Shown in pieces: positions 1 through 6,335 of a DNA stretch of 8,580 nt. Under the pieces are notes generated by a model that saw only the letters and a program-made list of their open reading frames with translations, had not been told where the DNA came from and ran no database searches. The translations under genes and the position numbers were made by a program. This DNA comes from an uncultured Prevotellaceae bacterium (lineage in GTDB: Bacteria > Bacteroidota > Bacteroidia > Bacteroidales > Bacteroidaceae), in contig CALELI010000103.1 of assembly GCA_937902455.1 (NCBI GenBank), forward strand, positions 1 through 8,580, read 5' to 3'. How positions within the stretch are numbered: the stretch's first letter is position 1; each line of letters starts with the position of its first letter.

Positions 1-1
1 G

Positions 2-1810
2 CACTGCATTCGCCTTGCACTACTTTTCACTATTCACTATTCACTTTTCACTCTGAGCTTTGCTCAGTCTGACATTGCCTCGAATGGCAACATTGCTCGT
101 GTGAAGGGACATAACCTCTACGTGGAGAAGGGTGGACAGGAAGTTCAGGTCAGCAAGGATGGCAGTATAGACATAGTTTATGGCGAGAGTGTGCACCGTG
201 ATGAATTTGGCATCGAGAAAGGTACATTCTGGAGTCCTAAGGGCAATCTGCTTGCTTTCTATCGCATGGACCAGAGCATGGTGTCGACATATCCTCAGGT
301 GAATGTGTCACCTGACGAAACCAGCTCTTCCCGATGCGCCGTACTTGTTCCCGACAAATACCCTATGGCAGGAGAGACAAGTCACAAGGTGACAGTCGGA
401 ATCTATGATGTGAACACCTCCAGGACCATCTATCTCCAGGCAGGAGACCCTACCGACCGTTACTTCACGAACATTGCATGGAGTCCCGATGAGACTGAAA
501 TCTACATGATTGAACTCAACCGCGACCAGAACCACGCACAGCTCGTCTGCTACGATGCCACTACCGGTGCCCGCAAGAAAGTCCTCTTCGAGGAGAGACA
601 TGAAAAGTACGTGGAGCCTATGCACCCCATTCAGTTCCTTCCCTGGGACGACAGCAAGTTCATCTATCTCACCCGCAAGGACGGATATCTCCACATCTAT
701 CTCTACGATGTGACAGGCAAGCAGCTCAGCCAGCTTACAAAGGGGCAGTTCGAGGTGATGGACATTCTTGGTTTCTATCCAAAGAAGAAGCAGGTACTCT
801 TTACGAGCAATGAGGAGAACACGATAGGATGTAATATCTATTCCGTTGACCTGAAAGGCAAGCGCAGGCTTATAGGCAATAAGGATGGCTGGCACAACCC
901 AACACTGAGCAAGGACGGACAGACAATAACCGATGATTGGTCATCCCCGACCATCTATCGTCAGATTGACAGCATTGACGTTGCTGCAGGTAAGATTCTC
1001 ACCGTAGAATCCCGACCAATTACTGATAGTTCCGACTTTCCTCAGATAAAGGTCGGCACCATAAAGGCTGCTGACGGAGTGACAGACCTCTATTATCGTC
1101 TGGTACTCCCTGTAGGATTCGATCCTGCAAAGAAATACCCTACCGTAGTCTATGTGTACGGAGGTCCTCATGCCCACATGATCAGCAACTCCAGATATTA
1201 CGGAATGAGGAACCTTGACCTCGAGATGGCACGCAAGGGCTATGTCATGTTCTGTCTCGACAACAGAGGCAGCGAGCACCGTGGACTGGAATTCGAACAA
1301 GTCACCTTCCGCCAGCTCGGAGTCGAGGAGATGAAGGACCAGATGAAGGGCGTTGAGTTCCTCAAGTCGCTCCCTTACGTCGATGCTGACCGTATGGGTG
1401 TTCACGGCTGGAGTTTCGGCGGGTTCATGACCACGAGTCTCATGACCACCTATCCCGATGTCTTCAAGGCAGGAGTGGCAGGTGGACCTGTAATCGACTG
1501 GAAATACTACGAAGTGATGTACGGAGAACGCTATATGGATACTCCTCAGACCAATCCTGACGGCTATTCCAGAACCTCCCTGCTTGGCAAGGCACAGAAC
1601 CTCAAGGGCCGTCTGCTCCTCATCTATGGAGGCAATGACCCAACCTGTGTGCCACAGCATACCCTCTCCTTCCTCCGTAAGTGCATAGATGCAGGCAAGC
1701 ATCCCGACCTCTTCATCTATCCAGGTGATGGCCACAACATGCGCACCGCCACAGACGTACGTCACCTCCAGGAACACATAGTGCGCTATTTTGAAGACTT
1801 CCTGAAATAG
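2..1810 (+). CDS. Dipeptidyl peptidase IV, family S9 (5' end cut by window edge)
   Basis: Serine exopeptidase that releases X-Pro or X-Ala dipeptides from peptide N-termini, probably in the periplasm. The frame is open to the left edge, giving 602 visible codons. Residues 5-21 (counted from base 2) look like the core and end of a signal peptide, with cleavage near SFA|QSD, so the true start probably lies only a few codons outside. A beta-propeller region (about 25-370) is followed by the S9 catalytic domain: YGGPHAH, nucleophile Ser471 in GWSFGG, Asp546 in GGNDP, His578 in DGHNM. The segment ERYMDTPQTNPDGY is typical of DPP IV. Asp67-Glu68 (HRDEFG) align with the double-Glu motif that binds the substrate N-terminus. 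Compared with DPP IV proteins of about 720 residues, roughly 100-130 N-terminal propeller residues appear to be missing. The GTG at 101 lies inside the propeller and is not the start. Family assignment is firm; the shortened N-terminus is inferred. Confidence 0.92.
   Translation, partial: HCIRLALLFTIHYSLFTLSFAQSDIASNGNIARVKGHNLYVEKGGQEVQVSKDGSIDIVYGESVHRDEFGIEKGTFWSPKGNLLAFYRMDQSMVSTYPQVNVSPDETSSSRCAVLVPDKYPMAGETSHKVTVGIYDVNTSRTIYLQAGDPTDRYFTNIAWSPDETEIYMIELNRDQNHAQLVCYDATTGARKKVLFEERHEKYVEPMHPIQFLPWDDSKFIYLTRKDGYLHIYLYDVTGKQLSQLTKGQFEVMDILGFYPKKKQVLFTSNEENTIGCNIYSVDLKGKRRLIGNKDGWHNPTLSKDGQTITDDWSSPTIYRQIDSIDVAAGKILTVESRPITDSSDFPQIKVGTIKAADGVTDLYYRLVLPVGFDPAKKYPTVVYVYGGPHAHMISNSRYYGMRNLDLEMARKGYVMFCLDNRGSEHRGLEFEQVTFRQLGVEEMKDQMKGVEFLKSLPYVDADRMGVHGWSFGGFMTTSLMTTYPDVFKAGVAGGPVIDWKYYEVMYGERYMDTPQTNPDGYSRTSLLGKAQNLKGRLLLIYGGNDPTCVPQHTLSFLRKCIDAGKHPDLFIYPGDGHNMRTATDVRHLQEHIVRYFEDFLK
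23..50 (+). repeat. Heptamer tandem repeat inside the DPP IV signal peptide
   Basis: Four head-to-tail 7-bp units in exact register: CTTTTCA, CTATTCA, CTATTCA, CTTTTCA. They encode the hydrophobic core LFTIHYSLFT of the presumed signal peptide. The unit resembles the heptamers at the other gene starts of this window (NNATTCA class). Seven is not a multiple of three, so gain or loss of one unit would shift the reading frame. Confidence 0.85.
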
Positions 1811-1829
1811 ATTCACAATTCATTTTTCG
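1809..1829 (+). repeat. Short heptamer run before the membrane-protein gene
   Basis: Two clear units, AGATTCA and CAATTCA, followed by the degenerate TTTTTCG. The run starts within the stop codon of the DPP IV gene and ends three bases before the next ATG. It fills nearly the whole 22-bp gap. It is short, so on its own it would be weak; its likeness to the arrays at 2574-2640 and 8484-8539 supports it. Confidence 0.5.
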
Positions 1830-1832
1830 CTC

Positions 1833-2576
1833 ATGAATTATCTCATTGCCATAATATCAGCTGCCGTAATTGCCAGACTGGCCCACAGCACGACGGAGAT
1901 GCGCAACTCCAGCCTGAGTGCGTATATCTTTGCCGTATTATATATCCTTGCCAGGCTTGCCTTTCCCGTCAGTTTCGGAGATCATTGTGGTGAGATGATT
2001 CATCTATGCCAGTTACTCTTCATACTGTCATTCTTCGCACTCTTCTCCGAAGGTAATTCATATTGTCCGACTACATTGTCAGAGTCAGTCAATTCATTCA
2101 TTACATTCATGATGCTAGGCATTGCCACCCTGTTCCTGCCCATGCTCTTCTGGTTCATTCCTGTATATCTGTGCTCTCAGGTAATGCTTCGCACACTCAC
2201 ACCAAAGTCCATCCTGGCAGCAGGATTAGGCATACTCGTGCCCTGGGCGTGGAAATGGGGGCTGGATGGCCTGCAGATTTTCTCCATTCCCGATTTCCGT
2301 GGTTCCGTCGCCCCGTCCTTCTCCCCCCTCTGGGCATCAATAGTACTCCTTGCCATATATATAATAGGTGTATGGCATTTCTACCGCAAGATGTACTTTG
2401 ATAAATCTCATACCCGTGTGGTCTATCAGGTAATAATGTTCTTTGGGTTAGCCACCTTCATCATGCTCTTCATCCTTGTCCTCTCCATGGGAAAGGATAT
2501 TGTGACGCCAGGATTCCTGATGCTCTATTTCATTGCCATCATCCCTACAACCTTACTTATAAGCCGGTTAATTTAG
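1833..2576 (+). CDS. Polytopic membrane protein, family not recognised
   Basis: Integral inner-membrane protein of 247 residues; I do not recognise its family. Hydrophobic stretches at about residues 28-47, 56-72, 88-116, 126-140, 165-184, 199-219 and 226-246 suggest six to eight membrane passes, with a possible weaker one at 2-17. Short polar loops carry NSYCPTTLSES (75-85) and FRGSVAPSF (155-163). The loop KMYFDKSHTR (186-195) is basic and probably cytoplasmic. No catalytic motif, transporter signature or nucleotide-binding loop is visible. The ATG lies 22 bp after the DPP IV stop on the same strand, so co-transcription is likely, but the functional link is unknown. The long apolar reading frame and the tight spacing make it a real gene with good confidence. 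Confidence 0.85.
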   Translation: MNYLIAIISAAVIARLAHSTTEMRNSSLSAYIFAVLYILARLAFPVSFGDHCGEMIHLCQLLFILSFFALFSEGNSYCPTTLSESVNSFITFMMLGIATLFLPMLFWFIPVYLCSQVMLRTLTPKSILAAGLGILVPWAWKWGLDGLQIFSIPDFRGSVAPSFSPLWASIVLLAIYIIGVWHFYRKMYFDKSHTRVVYQVIMFFGLATFIMLFILVLSMGKDIVTPGFLMLYFIAIIPTTLLISRLI

Positions 2577-2640
2577 TTATTAGTTAACAGTTAACAATGA
2601 ATTATTAGTTAACAATTCTTCATTCTTCATTATTAATTAA
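2574..2640 (+). repeat. Heptamer array between the membrane-protein and YqaA-like genes
   Basis: The units are TAGTTAT, TAGTTAA, CAGTTAA, CAATGAA, then four odd bases (TTAT), then TAGTTAA, CAATTCT, TCATTCT, TCATTAT, TAATTAA. The first unit contains the TAG stop of the upstream gene and the last ends one base before the next ATG, so the repeat fills the whole intergenic gap. It contains no TAnnTTTG promoter box and no terminator hairpin with a T-tract. Confidence 0.8.
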
Positions 2641-2641
2641 T

Positions 2642-3091
2642 ATGAGCGAGTTCTGGGTTACATACGGATATTGGGGCATGGGAATGGCAGCGTTCATTGC
2701 CGGGACCTTCTTCCCGTTCAGCAGCGAGGCCGTCATGGCGACCCTCCTTGCCACCACAGGCATGAGTCCTGTTCTCACAGTCGTAAGTGCCACCATCGGC
2801 AATGTGGCAGGCTCAATGGTGAACTACTGCATCGGACGCATTGGCACCAAGGAGATGGTAGCCCGCTGGTTCAGGATTCGTCAGGACCGAATGGACAAGG
2901 CACAGGATTATGTCATGAAATACGGAGCCTGGATGGGAGCCCTTACCTTCATCCCCATCCTCGGCACGGCCATAGCCCTCGCCCTCGGACTCCTCCGCGC
3001 CAATCCATGGATTACCTTCCTGTCCACCTTCCTCGGCAAGACACTCCGCTATGTATTCATTGCATATACCGTGGTAGCCATTAGCAATTAG
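2642..3091 (+). CDS. YqaA-type small DedA/SNARE-associated (VTT domain) membrane protein
   Basis: Inner-membrane protein of 149 residues, close in length to E. coli YqaA (about 142). The DedA/VTT superfamily is linked to lipid scrambling or flipping and membrane homeostasis; no substrate can be named here. Diagnostic segments appear in family order: FFPFSSEAVMA with Glu29 in the re-entrant region, ATIGNVAGSMVNYCIGR (50-66), KYGAWMGALTFIPILG (93-108) and LGKTLRYVFIA (131-141) with the basic residues Lys133 and Arg136. Many YqaA-like proteins, as I recall them, have Gly-Asp after the P-x-x motif. Here the residue is Thr109, so one polar position of the presumed pore differs. The gene ends 28 bp from the convergent GDSL gene, with no strong terminator hairpin between them. 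The start is fixed by the ATG directly after the heptamer array. Confidence 0.88.
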   Translation: MSEFWVTYGYWGMGMAAFIAGTFFPFSSEAVMATLLATTGMSPVLTVVSATIGNVAGSMVNYCIGRIGTKEMVARWFRIRQDRMDKAQDYVMKYGAWMGALTFIPILGTAIALALGLLRANPWITFLSTFLGKTLRYVFIAYTVVAISN

Positions 3092-3119
3092 CCGGATGGC
3101 AGGTAGGGTCAACTCTATT

Positions 3120-3854
3120 TCATCTCATCTTTTCTATGACAGGAAGCAGTAGCTTTTCCATGATTTCGTAGCCGGCTTCGTTAGGATGGACGGTAGGCAT
3201 CTCCTGACCTAACTCGGCTTTCATGGCAGTGCCTTCTTCGTTCACGAGGGCGGAGAAGTAATCCACGAACGGTATCTTGTTGGCTTTCGCGTAGGCTTTA
3301 AGACGTTCGTTATAGTGACGAATCTTGTCCATGGCATTAGTGATTTTCATGTTCCATCTGAAGCCCTCAGCTGGCAGGCATGAGGTGAGTATGACCTTGA
3401 TCTTGTTGTAACGGGCAAGTTCCACTATGCTTACGATATTTCCGAAAAGCAAGTCTTCGTTGTACGGCACCGTGTTGCTGTTCTCTGCAATGTCGTTCGT
3501 ACCACTATTGATCACCACGATGTAAGGTTTGAGATTGATGACGTCCTCACGGAAACGGAGCAGAAACTGGTCGCTTGTCTGACCTGATATGCCACGTCCG
3601 ATGAGGGCGTTGTTCTTGAAGAAGTCCTTGCGGAGTTTCGCCCAGTTGTCTGTGATACTGTTGCCTAAGAGTACGACCCTTTTCTCTCCCTTCTCAGGCT
3701 GACCCAATTCCGTGTTCGCCTTGGCGTAACGCGCGAAATTGGCGTACTTGGTGTTCTGGGCCTGACACTCGCTGAAGCTTCGTGAGTGAAAAGTGAAAAG
3801 TGAAAAGTGAAAAAGTAATGCCAGGCAGATGCTGGTTCTTAATAGTTTGTTCAT
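3120..3854 (-). CDS. Exported SGNH/GDSL-family esterase
   Basis: Predicted serine esterase or acyl-hydrolase of 244 residues. SGNH enzymes of Bacteroidetes often deacetylate glycans; the substrate here is unknown. Start chosen at 3854 (MNKLLRTS), because it gives a signal peptide. A longer frame from 3902 would add 16 charged residues ahead of it. Residues 1-32 form the signal peptide, with likely cleavage at CQA|Q; part of its core is encoded by a heptamer repeat. SGNH blocks are present in order: Ser66 in GNSITD, Gly91 in GISGQTSDQ, Asn120 in NSGTNDI, His223 in VHPNEAGY. The usual Asp three residues before the catalytic His (D-G-x-H) is Pro220 here, so the triad acid is missing or supplied from elsewhere. 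The gene lies 54 bp downstream of the GH97 gene on the same strand, and the pair is probably co-transcribed. Confidence 0.9.
   Translation of the reverse strand: MNKLLRTSICLALLFHFSLFTFHSRSFSECQAQNTKYANFARYAKANTELGQPEKGEKRVVLLGNSITDNWAKLRKDFFKNNALIGRGISGQTSDQFLLRFREDVINLKPYIVVINSGTNDIAENSNTVPYNEDLLFGNIVSIVELARYNKIKVILTSCLPAEGFRWNMKITNAMDKIRHYNERLKAYAKANKIPFVDYFSALVNEEGTAMKAELGQEMPTVHPNEAGYEIMEKLLLPVIEKMR
3785..3814 (-). repeat. Perfect heptamer repeat inside the GDSL esterase signal peptide
   Basis: In the coding sense there are four identical head-to-tail copies of TTTCACT (+ strand AGTGAAA at 3785, 3792, 3799 and 3806), with two more matching bases at the 5' side. They encode FHFSLFTFHS of the signal-peptide core. 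Read in the three frames in turn, the heptamer gives the 21-nt period F-H-F-S-L-F-T with no stop codon. This is the only array in the window with four perfect consecutive units and so the one most prone to slippage. Confidence 0.9.
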
Positions 3855-3908
3855 GTCCTTGCCTTTTTGTCTTATCTTTCTGGGGAGTTGTCCGTCCCCC
3901 ACCTTTGT

Positions 3909-5846
3909 CTATTCGATTATCGCCGCGAATCCTCCGTTCATCACCATCTTGACCGTGTATTTGTCACGCGAGGATACGGTCTTCTCTATTCGCTTGTAGT
4001 CCATAGCTATGAGGTCGGCATTGATTCCGTCCTGGAATGCGGTCATCTTGTAGGTCCTGTCCTGATCGAGGAAGTCGAGGCTTACTTCGCATTCTCTTGG
4101 TGTACCGTTGGTGATGCCACCAATCCACCATTTCTTGCCGTTTCTTTTCGCTACGATGATGTACTCCCCTAATTCACCGAAGAGCACCCTCGTCTCATCC
4201 CAGTTCACAGGAACGCCGGTGATGAACTTGGTGCAGTCAGGCCACTGACGGTAGCGTACCGGGTTGTCGGCGAGCATCTGGAGGTTGGTCTCGAAGAGTA
4301 CGAAGTGTGCGAGTGAATAGCACTTAGTGCCGACCACCGTGCAGATAGGTCGTCCGCCCTTGTGGGCTTTCGGCTGATAGGCAATCATGGCGCCCGGAGT
4401 GAAATCCATAGGTCCTACTGAGTTGCGGATGAAAGGCAGATAGACGGTGTTCTCAGGAGTGCAGCTCCCGTTCATCTCAAGACCGCGCACACCCTCGAAG
4501 GTGAGTACGTTTGGGTATTTGTATTCCATTCCGCTTGGATGGTACGCACCGTGGAAATCAACCATGATGTGGTGCTTTGCGGCTTCCTTGGCCACCCTCT
4601 CGTAGAAGTTCACCATCCACTGATCCTGGCGATCCATGAAGTCTATCTTCACACCCTTGATACCCCACTGCTCGAACACCTCGAAGAGGTTCATGTTATG
4701 TTCAACCGTGAGCCATGGCAGCCATAGAATGATGCCCACGCCTTTGCTCTCGCCATACCTGATGAGTTTAGGGAGATCTACTTTCGGGTTCGTCTCGAAC
4801 GGATTCCTGGTGCTGAGTGCCCAGCCTTCGTCCATGAGCATGTATCTTATGCCGTATTCAGCAGCGAAGTCGATGAAATATGCTATCGTCTCGTAGTTGA
4901 TTCCAGCCCTGAAGTCAACGTCCTGACCATAAGGGATGCCATTCAGCCAGTCCCAGCAGGTCAGTCCCGGCTTCACCCAGCTTGTGTCTCCGATAGAGTT
5001 CTTCGGAGCAAGGCGCATTGGCATTACGTTCTCTGCCAGGTGACGGTCGTCCTGAGTGATGAGCATGTACCTCCACGGGAACGACCTCCGGCCTGTGGTC
5101 TTGGCTATGTAGTCGGCTTCCTTCAGGATATTCTGGCTTCTGTCACCTTTGTCCTCATATTCGAGCGGAGTCTTGGGATGTATGGACGAGAGTGTGTTGT
5201 CGGCATTGCCGTGGATGAACATTCCCGGATAGTCGAAGAGGTCATATTCGGTGAACAGCACCTTGTGGCTGCCAGCCGTGATGACTATCGGCAGCTCGCT
5301 CATCTTGTCGTCAGCTTTCCATGAGCCGCTCTTTGCCTTGGTGTATTTCTCCTCGTGGCTGGTCTTGAAACCACCTGGCTGCTGGAGGACCAGTTCGGAA
5401 TCCGATGTGAGCGCCAGCGTGGCTTCCTCGCTCATCACCTCGATGTCTCCCTTGATGTCCGTGATGAAACGGTAGGCAACGCCATCGTCATACACGCGCC
5501 ATTCTATTTTATAGCCTCCCGCAAACGTCAGTGTGAGCAGGTTGTAGTTGTCCTCGACGGTACTGAACTTGAAGGCGAACAGGGGATTCACAGTGTTACT
5601 TACGCTGACCACCTTACTCGACCTCAGTTTCGGCTCTTCGCCGAGAGTGCGGTCTCTGAGCGTCATTGAGAGCCTGCTGTCCTTCAGGAGGGTCTCTCCG
5701 TGGCTTGTCACGGAATAGTAGATTCTGTCGCTTACTGTCACGCTTACCTTAATCTGCCCGTCGGGAGATACTACACTTTCTGTCCTCTGCGCCGACATGG
5801 CGAGTCCCATGAAAAATGTCAAAACGATAATGGAGATTCTTTTCAT
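3909..5846 (-). CDS. Glycoside hydrolase family 97, probable retaining alpha-galactosidase type
   Basis: Exported glycosidase of 645 residues, a usual GH97 length. The signal peptide MKRISIIVLTFFMGLAMSA is followed by Q20. The N-terminal beta-sandwich (about 22-265) precedes a (beta/alpha)8 barrel (about 270-535) and a C-terminal beta domain (to 645). Glu200 in FTEYDL fits the calcium-ligand glutamate of the family. GH97 has inverting (SusB-like) and retaining (BT1871-like) branches. The SusB base lies in a HEP motif; here this is HGA (432-434). Asp402 in VKIDFMDR fits the nucleophile and Glu451 in FEGVRGLE the acid/base. This points to the retaining branch, which includes alpha-galactosidases; the exact sugar is inference. 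A -7 promoter box lies 26 bp upstream, and this is the only gene start here without heptamer repeats. The GDSL esterase follows on the same strand. Confidence 0.93.
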   Translation of the reverse strand: MKRISIIVLTFFMGLAMSAQRTESVVSPDGQIKVSVTVSDRIYYSVTSHGETLLKDSRLSMTLRDRTLGEEPKLRSSKVVSVSNTVNPLFAFKFSTVEDNYNLLTLTFAGGYKIEWRVYDDGVAYRFITDIKGDIEVMSEEATLALTSDSELVLQQPGGFKTSHEEKYTKAKSGSWKADDKMSELPIVITAGSHKVLFTEYDLFDYPGMFIHGNADNTLSSIHPKTPLEYEDKGDRSQNILKEADYIAKTTGRRSFPWRYMLITQDDRHLAENVMPMRLAPKNSIGDTSWVKPGLTCWDWLNGIPYGQDVDFRAGINYETIAYFIDFAAEYGIRYMLMDEGWALSTRNPFETNPKVDLPKLIRYGESKGVGIILWLPWLTVEHNMNLFEVFEQWGIKGVKIDFMDRQDQWMVNFYERVAKEAAKHHIMVDFHGAYHPSGMEYKYPNVLTFEGVRGLEMNGSCTPENTVYLPFIRNSVGPMDFTPGAMIAYQPKAHKGGRPICTVVGTKCYSLAHFVLFETNLQMLADNPVRYRQWPDCTKFITGVPVNWDETRVLFGELGEYIIVAKRNGKKWWIGGITNGTPRECEVSLDFLDQDRTYKMTAFQDGINADLIAMDYKRIEKTVSSRDKYTVKMVMNGGFAAIIE

Positions 5847-5872
5847 TGCGATGTAAAATTATGATACTTCTG

Positions 5873-5880
5873 CAAAGGTA
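5873..5880 (-). promoter_or_regulatory. Bacteroides-type -7 promoter box for the GH97 gene
   Basis: On the - strand this reads TACCTTTG, an exact match to the TAnnTTTG box used by the Bacteroidetes primary sigma factor. It lies 26 bp before the GH97 ATG, so transcription would start roughly 15-20 nt before the start codon. No clear TTTG -33 element is present at the expected distance upstream, only an A/T-rich stretch. The promoter may therefore need an activator. Confidence 0.65.
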
Positions 5881-5904
5881 CAAAAAAAATAAAAGATAAT
5901 ACTT

Positions 5905-5936
5905 ATAACCTCTAATTTATTCACTATAACCTTTAA
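5905..5936. promoter_or_regulatory. Direct repeat upstream of the GH97 promoter, possible activator site
   Basis: Two 11-bp direct repeats, ATAACCTCTAA (5905-5915) and ATAACCTTTAA (5926-5936), match at 10 of 11 positions. They begin 21 bp apart, about two helical turns, and lie 25-56 bp upstream of the -7 box. The position and face-of-helix spacing are what a dimeric activator would use. No regulator gene is visible in the window, so the function is inference. Confidence 0.4.
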
Positions 5937-5972
5937 CCATATATTAATCTTGATGCGTAATATTGATTCACA

Positions 5973-5987
5973 AAGATAAGACATCTT
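5973..5987. repeat. Diverged single copy of the 15-bp palindrome
   Basis: AAGATAAGACATCTT matches the array core AAGATAAGTTATCTT (6176-6335) at 13 of 15 bases. It stands about 190 bp from the array and about 93 bp upstream of the GH97 -7 box. It still forms a short AT hairpin (AAAGAT / ATCTTT at 5972-5988). Being short and AT-rich, it could be a chance match. Confidence 0.4.
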
Positions 5988-6046
5988 TTTGATATATGCA
6001 AATTTTCCAAAATGAATGCACCGCTGGCCGAGTCGGATAGTATACT

Positions 6047-6174
6047 CTGCACTTGGTAAGTCAATGGCGAACAGAGTCGTACTCAAGGTTGTACTGTGAT
6101 GAAGTCAGGGTTGTACTGAGACTGACTCGTGGTTGAACGGATATGATGTCAAGGTTGAACGGAGGCGCACTCGT
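6047..6174 (+). repeat. Left arm of the nested repeat: 22-bp direct repeats
   Basis: The motif GGTTG-A/T-AC starts at 6087, 6109, 6131 and 6153, exactly 22 bp apart. Each is preceded by a variable GTC/CTC triplet and a purine-rich spacer (for example GTCAAGG, CTCGTGG). The outer end is CTGCACTT (6047-6054), which recurs inverted at the far end of the block (6414-6421). The innermost 24 bases (6151-6174) match the reverse complement of 6330-6353 at 20 positions. No reading frame of any length follows the repeat. Confidence 0.7.
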
Positions 6175-6175
6175 T

Positions 6176-6335
6176 GAGAAAGGTTATCTTAACACGTAGA
6201 CATAAGTTATCATCACTCGTGAAGATAAGTTATCTTAACACGTGAAGATAAGTTATCTTACAGATTGAAGATAAGTTATCTTAATGATTGAACATAAGTT
6301 ATCTTCACGATTAAAGATAAGTTATCTTCACGAGT
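6176..6335. repeat. Seven-unit tandem array of a palindromic 23-bp repeat
   Basis: Units run 6176-6197, 6198-6220, 6221-6243, 6244-6266, 6267-6289, 6290-6312 and 6313-6335: one of 22 bp and six of 23 bp. The core is AAGATAAGTTATCTT, a perfect 7-bp inverted repeat around a central G, intact in units 3, 4, 5 and 7 and slightly changed in 1, 2 and 6. Units are joined by short linkers such as CACGT, AGATT and TGATT. In places the symmetry extends outward (GTGAAGAT / ATCTTCAC). There are no unique spacers, so it is not a CRISPR. It lies in a non-coding gap between two - strand genes. Function unknown; candidates are a multi-site protein-binding array or a string of RNA hairpins. Confidence 0.85.

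Noticed and set aside
941..1816. Long - strand frame (291 codons) opposite the DPP IV gene, and a second one at 308-895
   Set aside because: Both mirror the codons of a clear S9 peptidase, have no recognisable domain and no upstream signals, and are typical antisense shadows of a coding gene.
2063..2401. Alternative + strand frame of 112 codons inside the membrane-protein gene
   Set aside because: It overlaps a frame with consistent membrane-segment periodicity and shows no domain of its own; treated as a shadow.
3076..3110. Terminator between the convergent genes (GCCAT / ATGGC)
   Set aside because: Only a 5-bp stem with a 14-nt loop and no T-tract on either strand.
3855..3902. Start of the GDSL esterase at 3902
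   Set aside because: It would place 16 polar, charged residues before the signal peptide; the ATG at 3854 gives a normal n-region (MNKLLRTS).
5859..6086. Small - strand frame of 75 codons upstream of the GH97 gene
   Set aside because: It runs through the GH97 promoter box and AT-rich non-coding DNA; its composition (Ile, Phe, Tyr, Lys) reflects base content, and no domain is visible.
6176..6335. CRISPR array
   Set aside because: The repeats are contiguous, with no unique spacers, and no cas gene is present.
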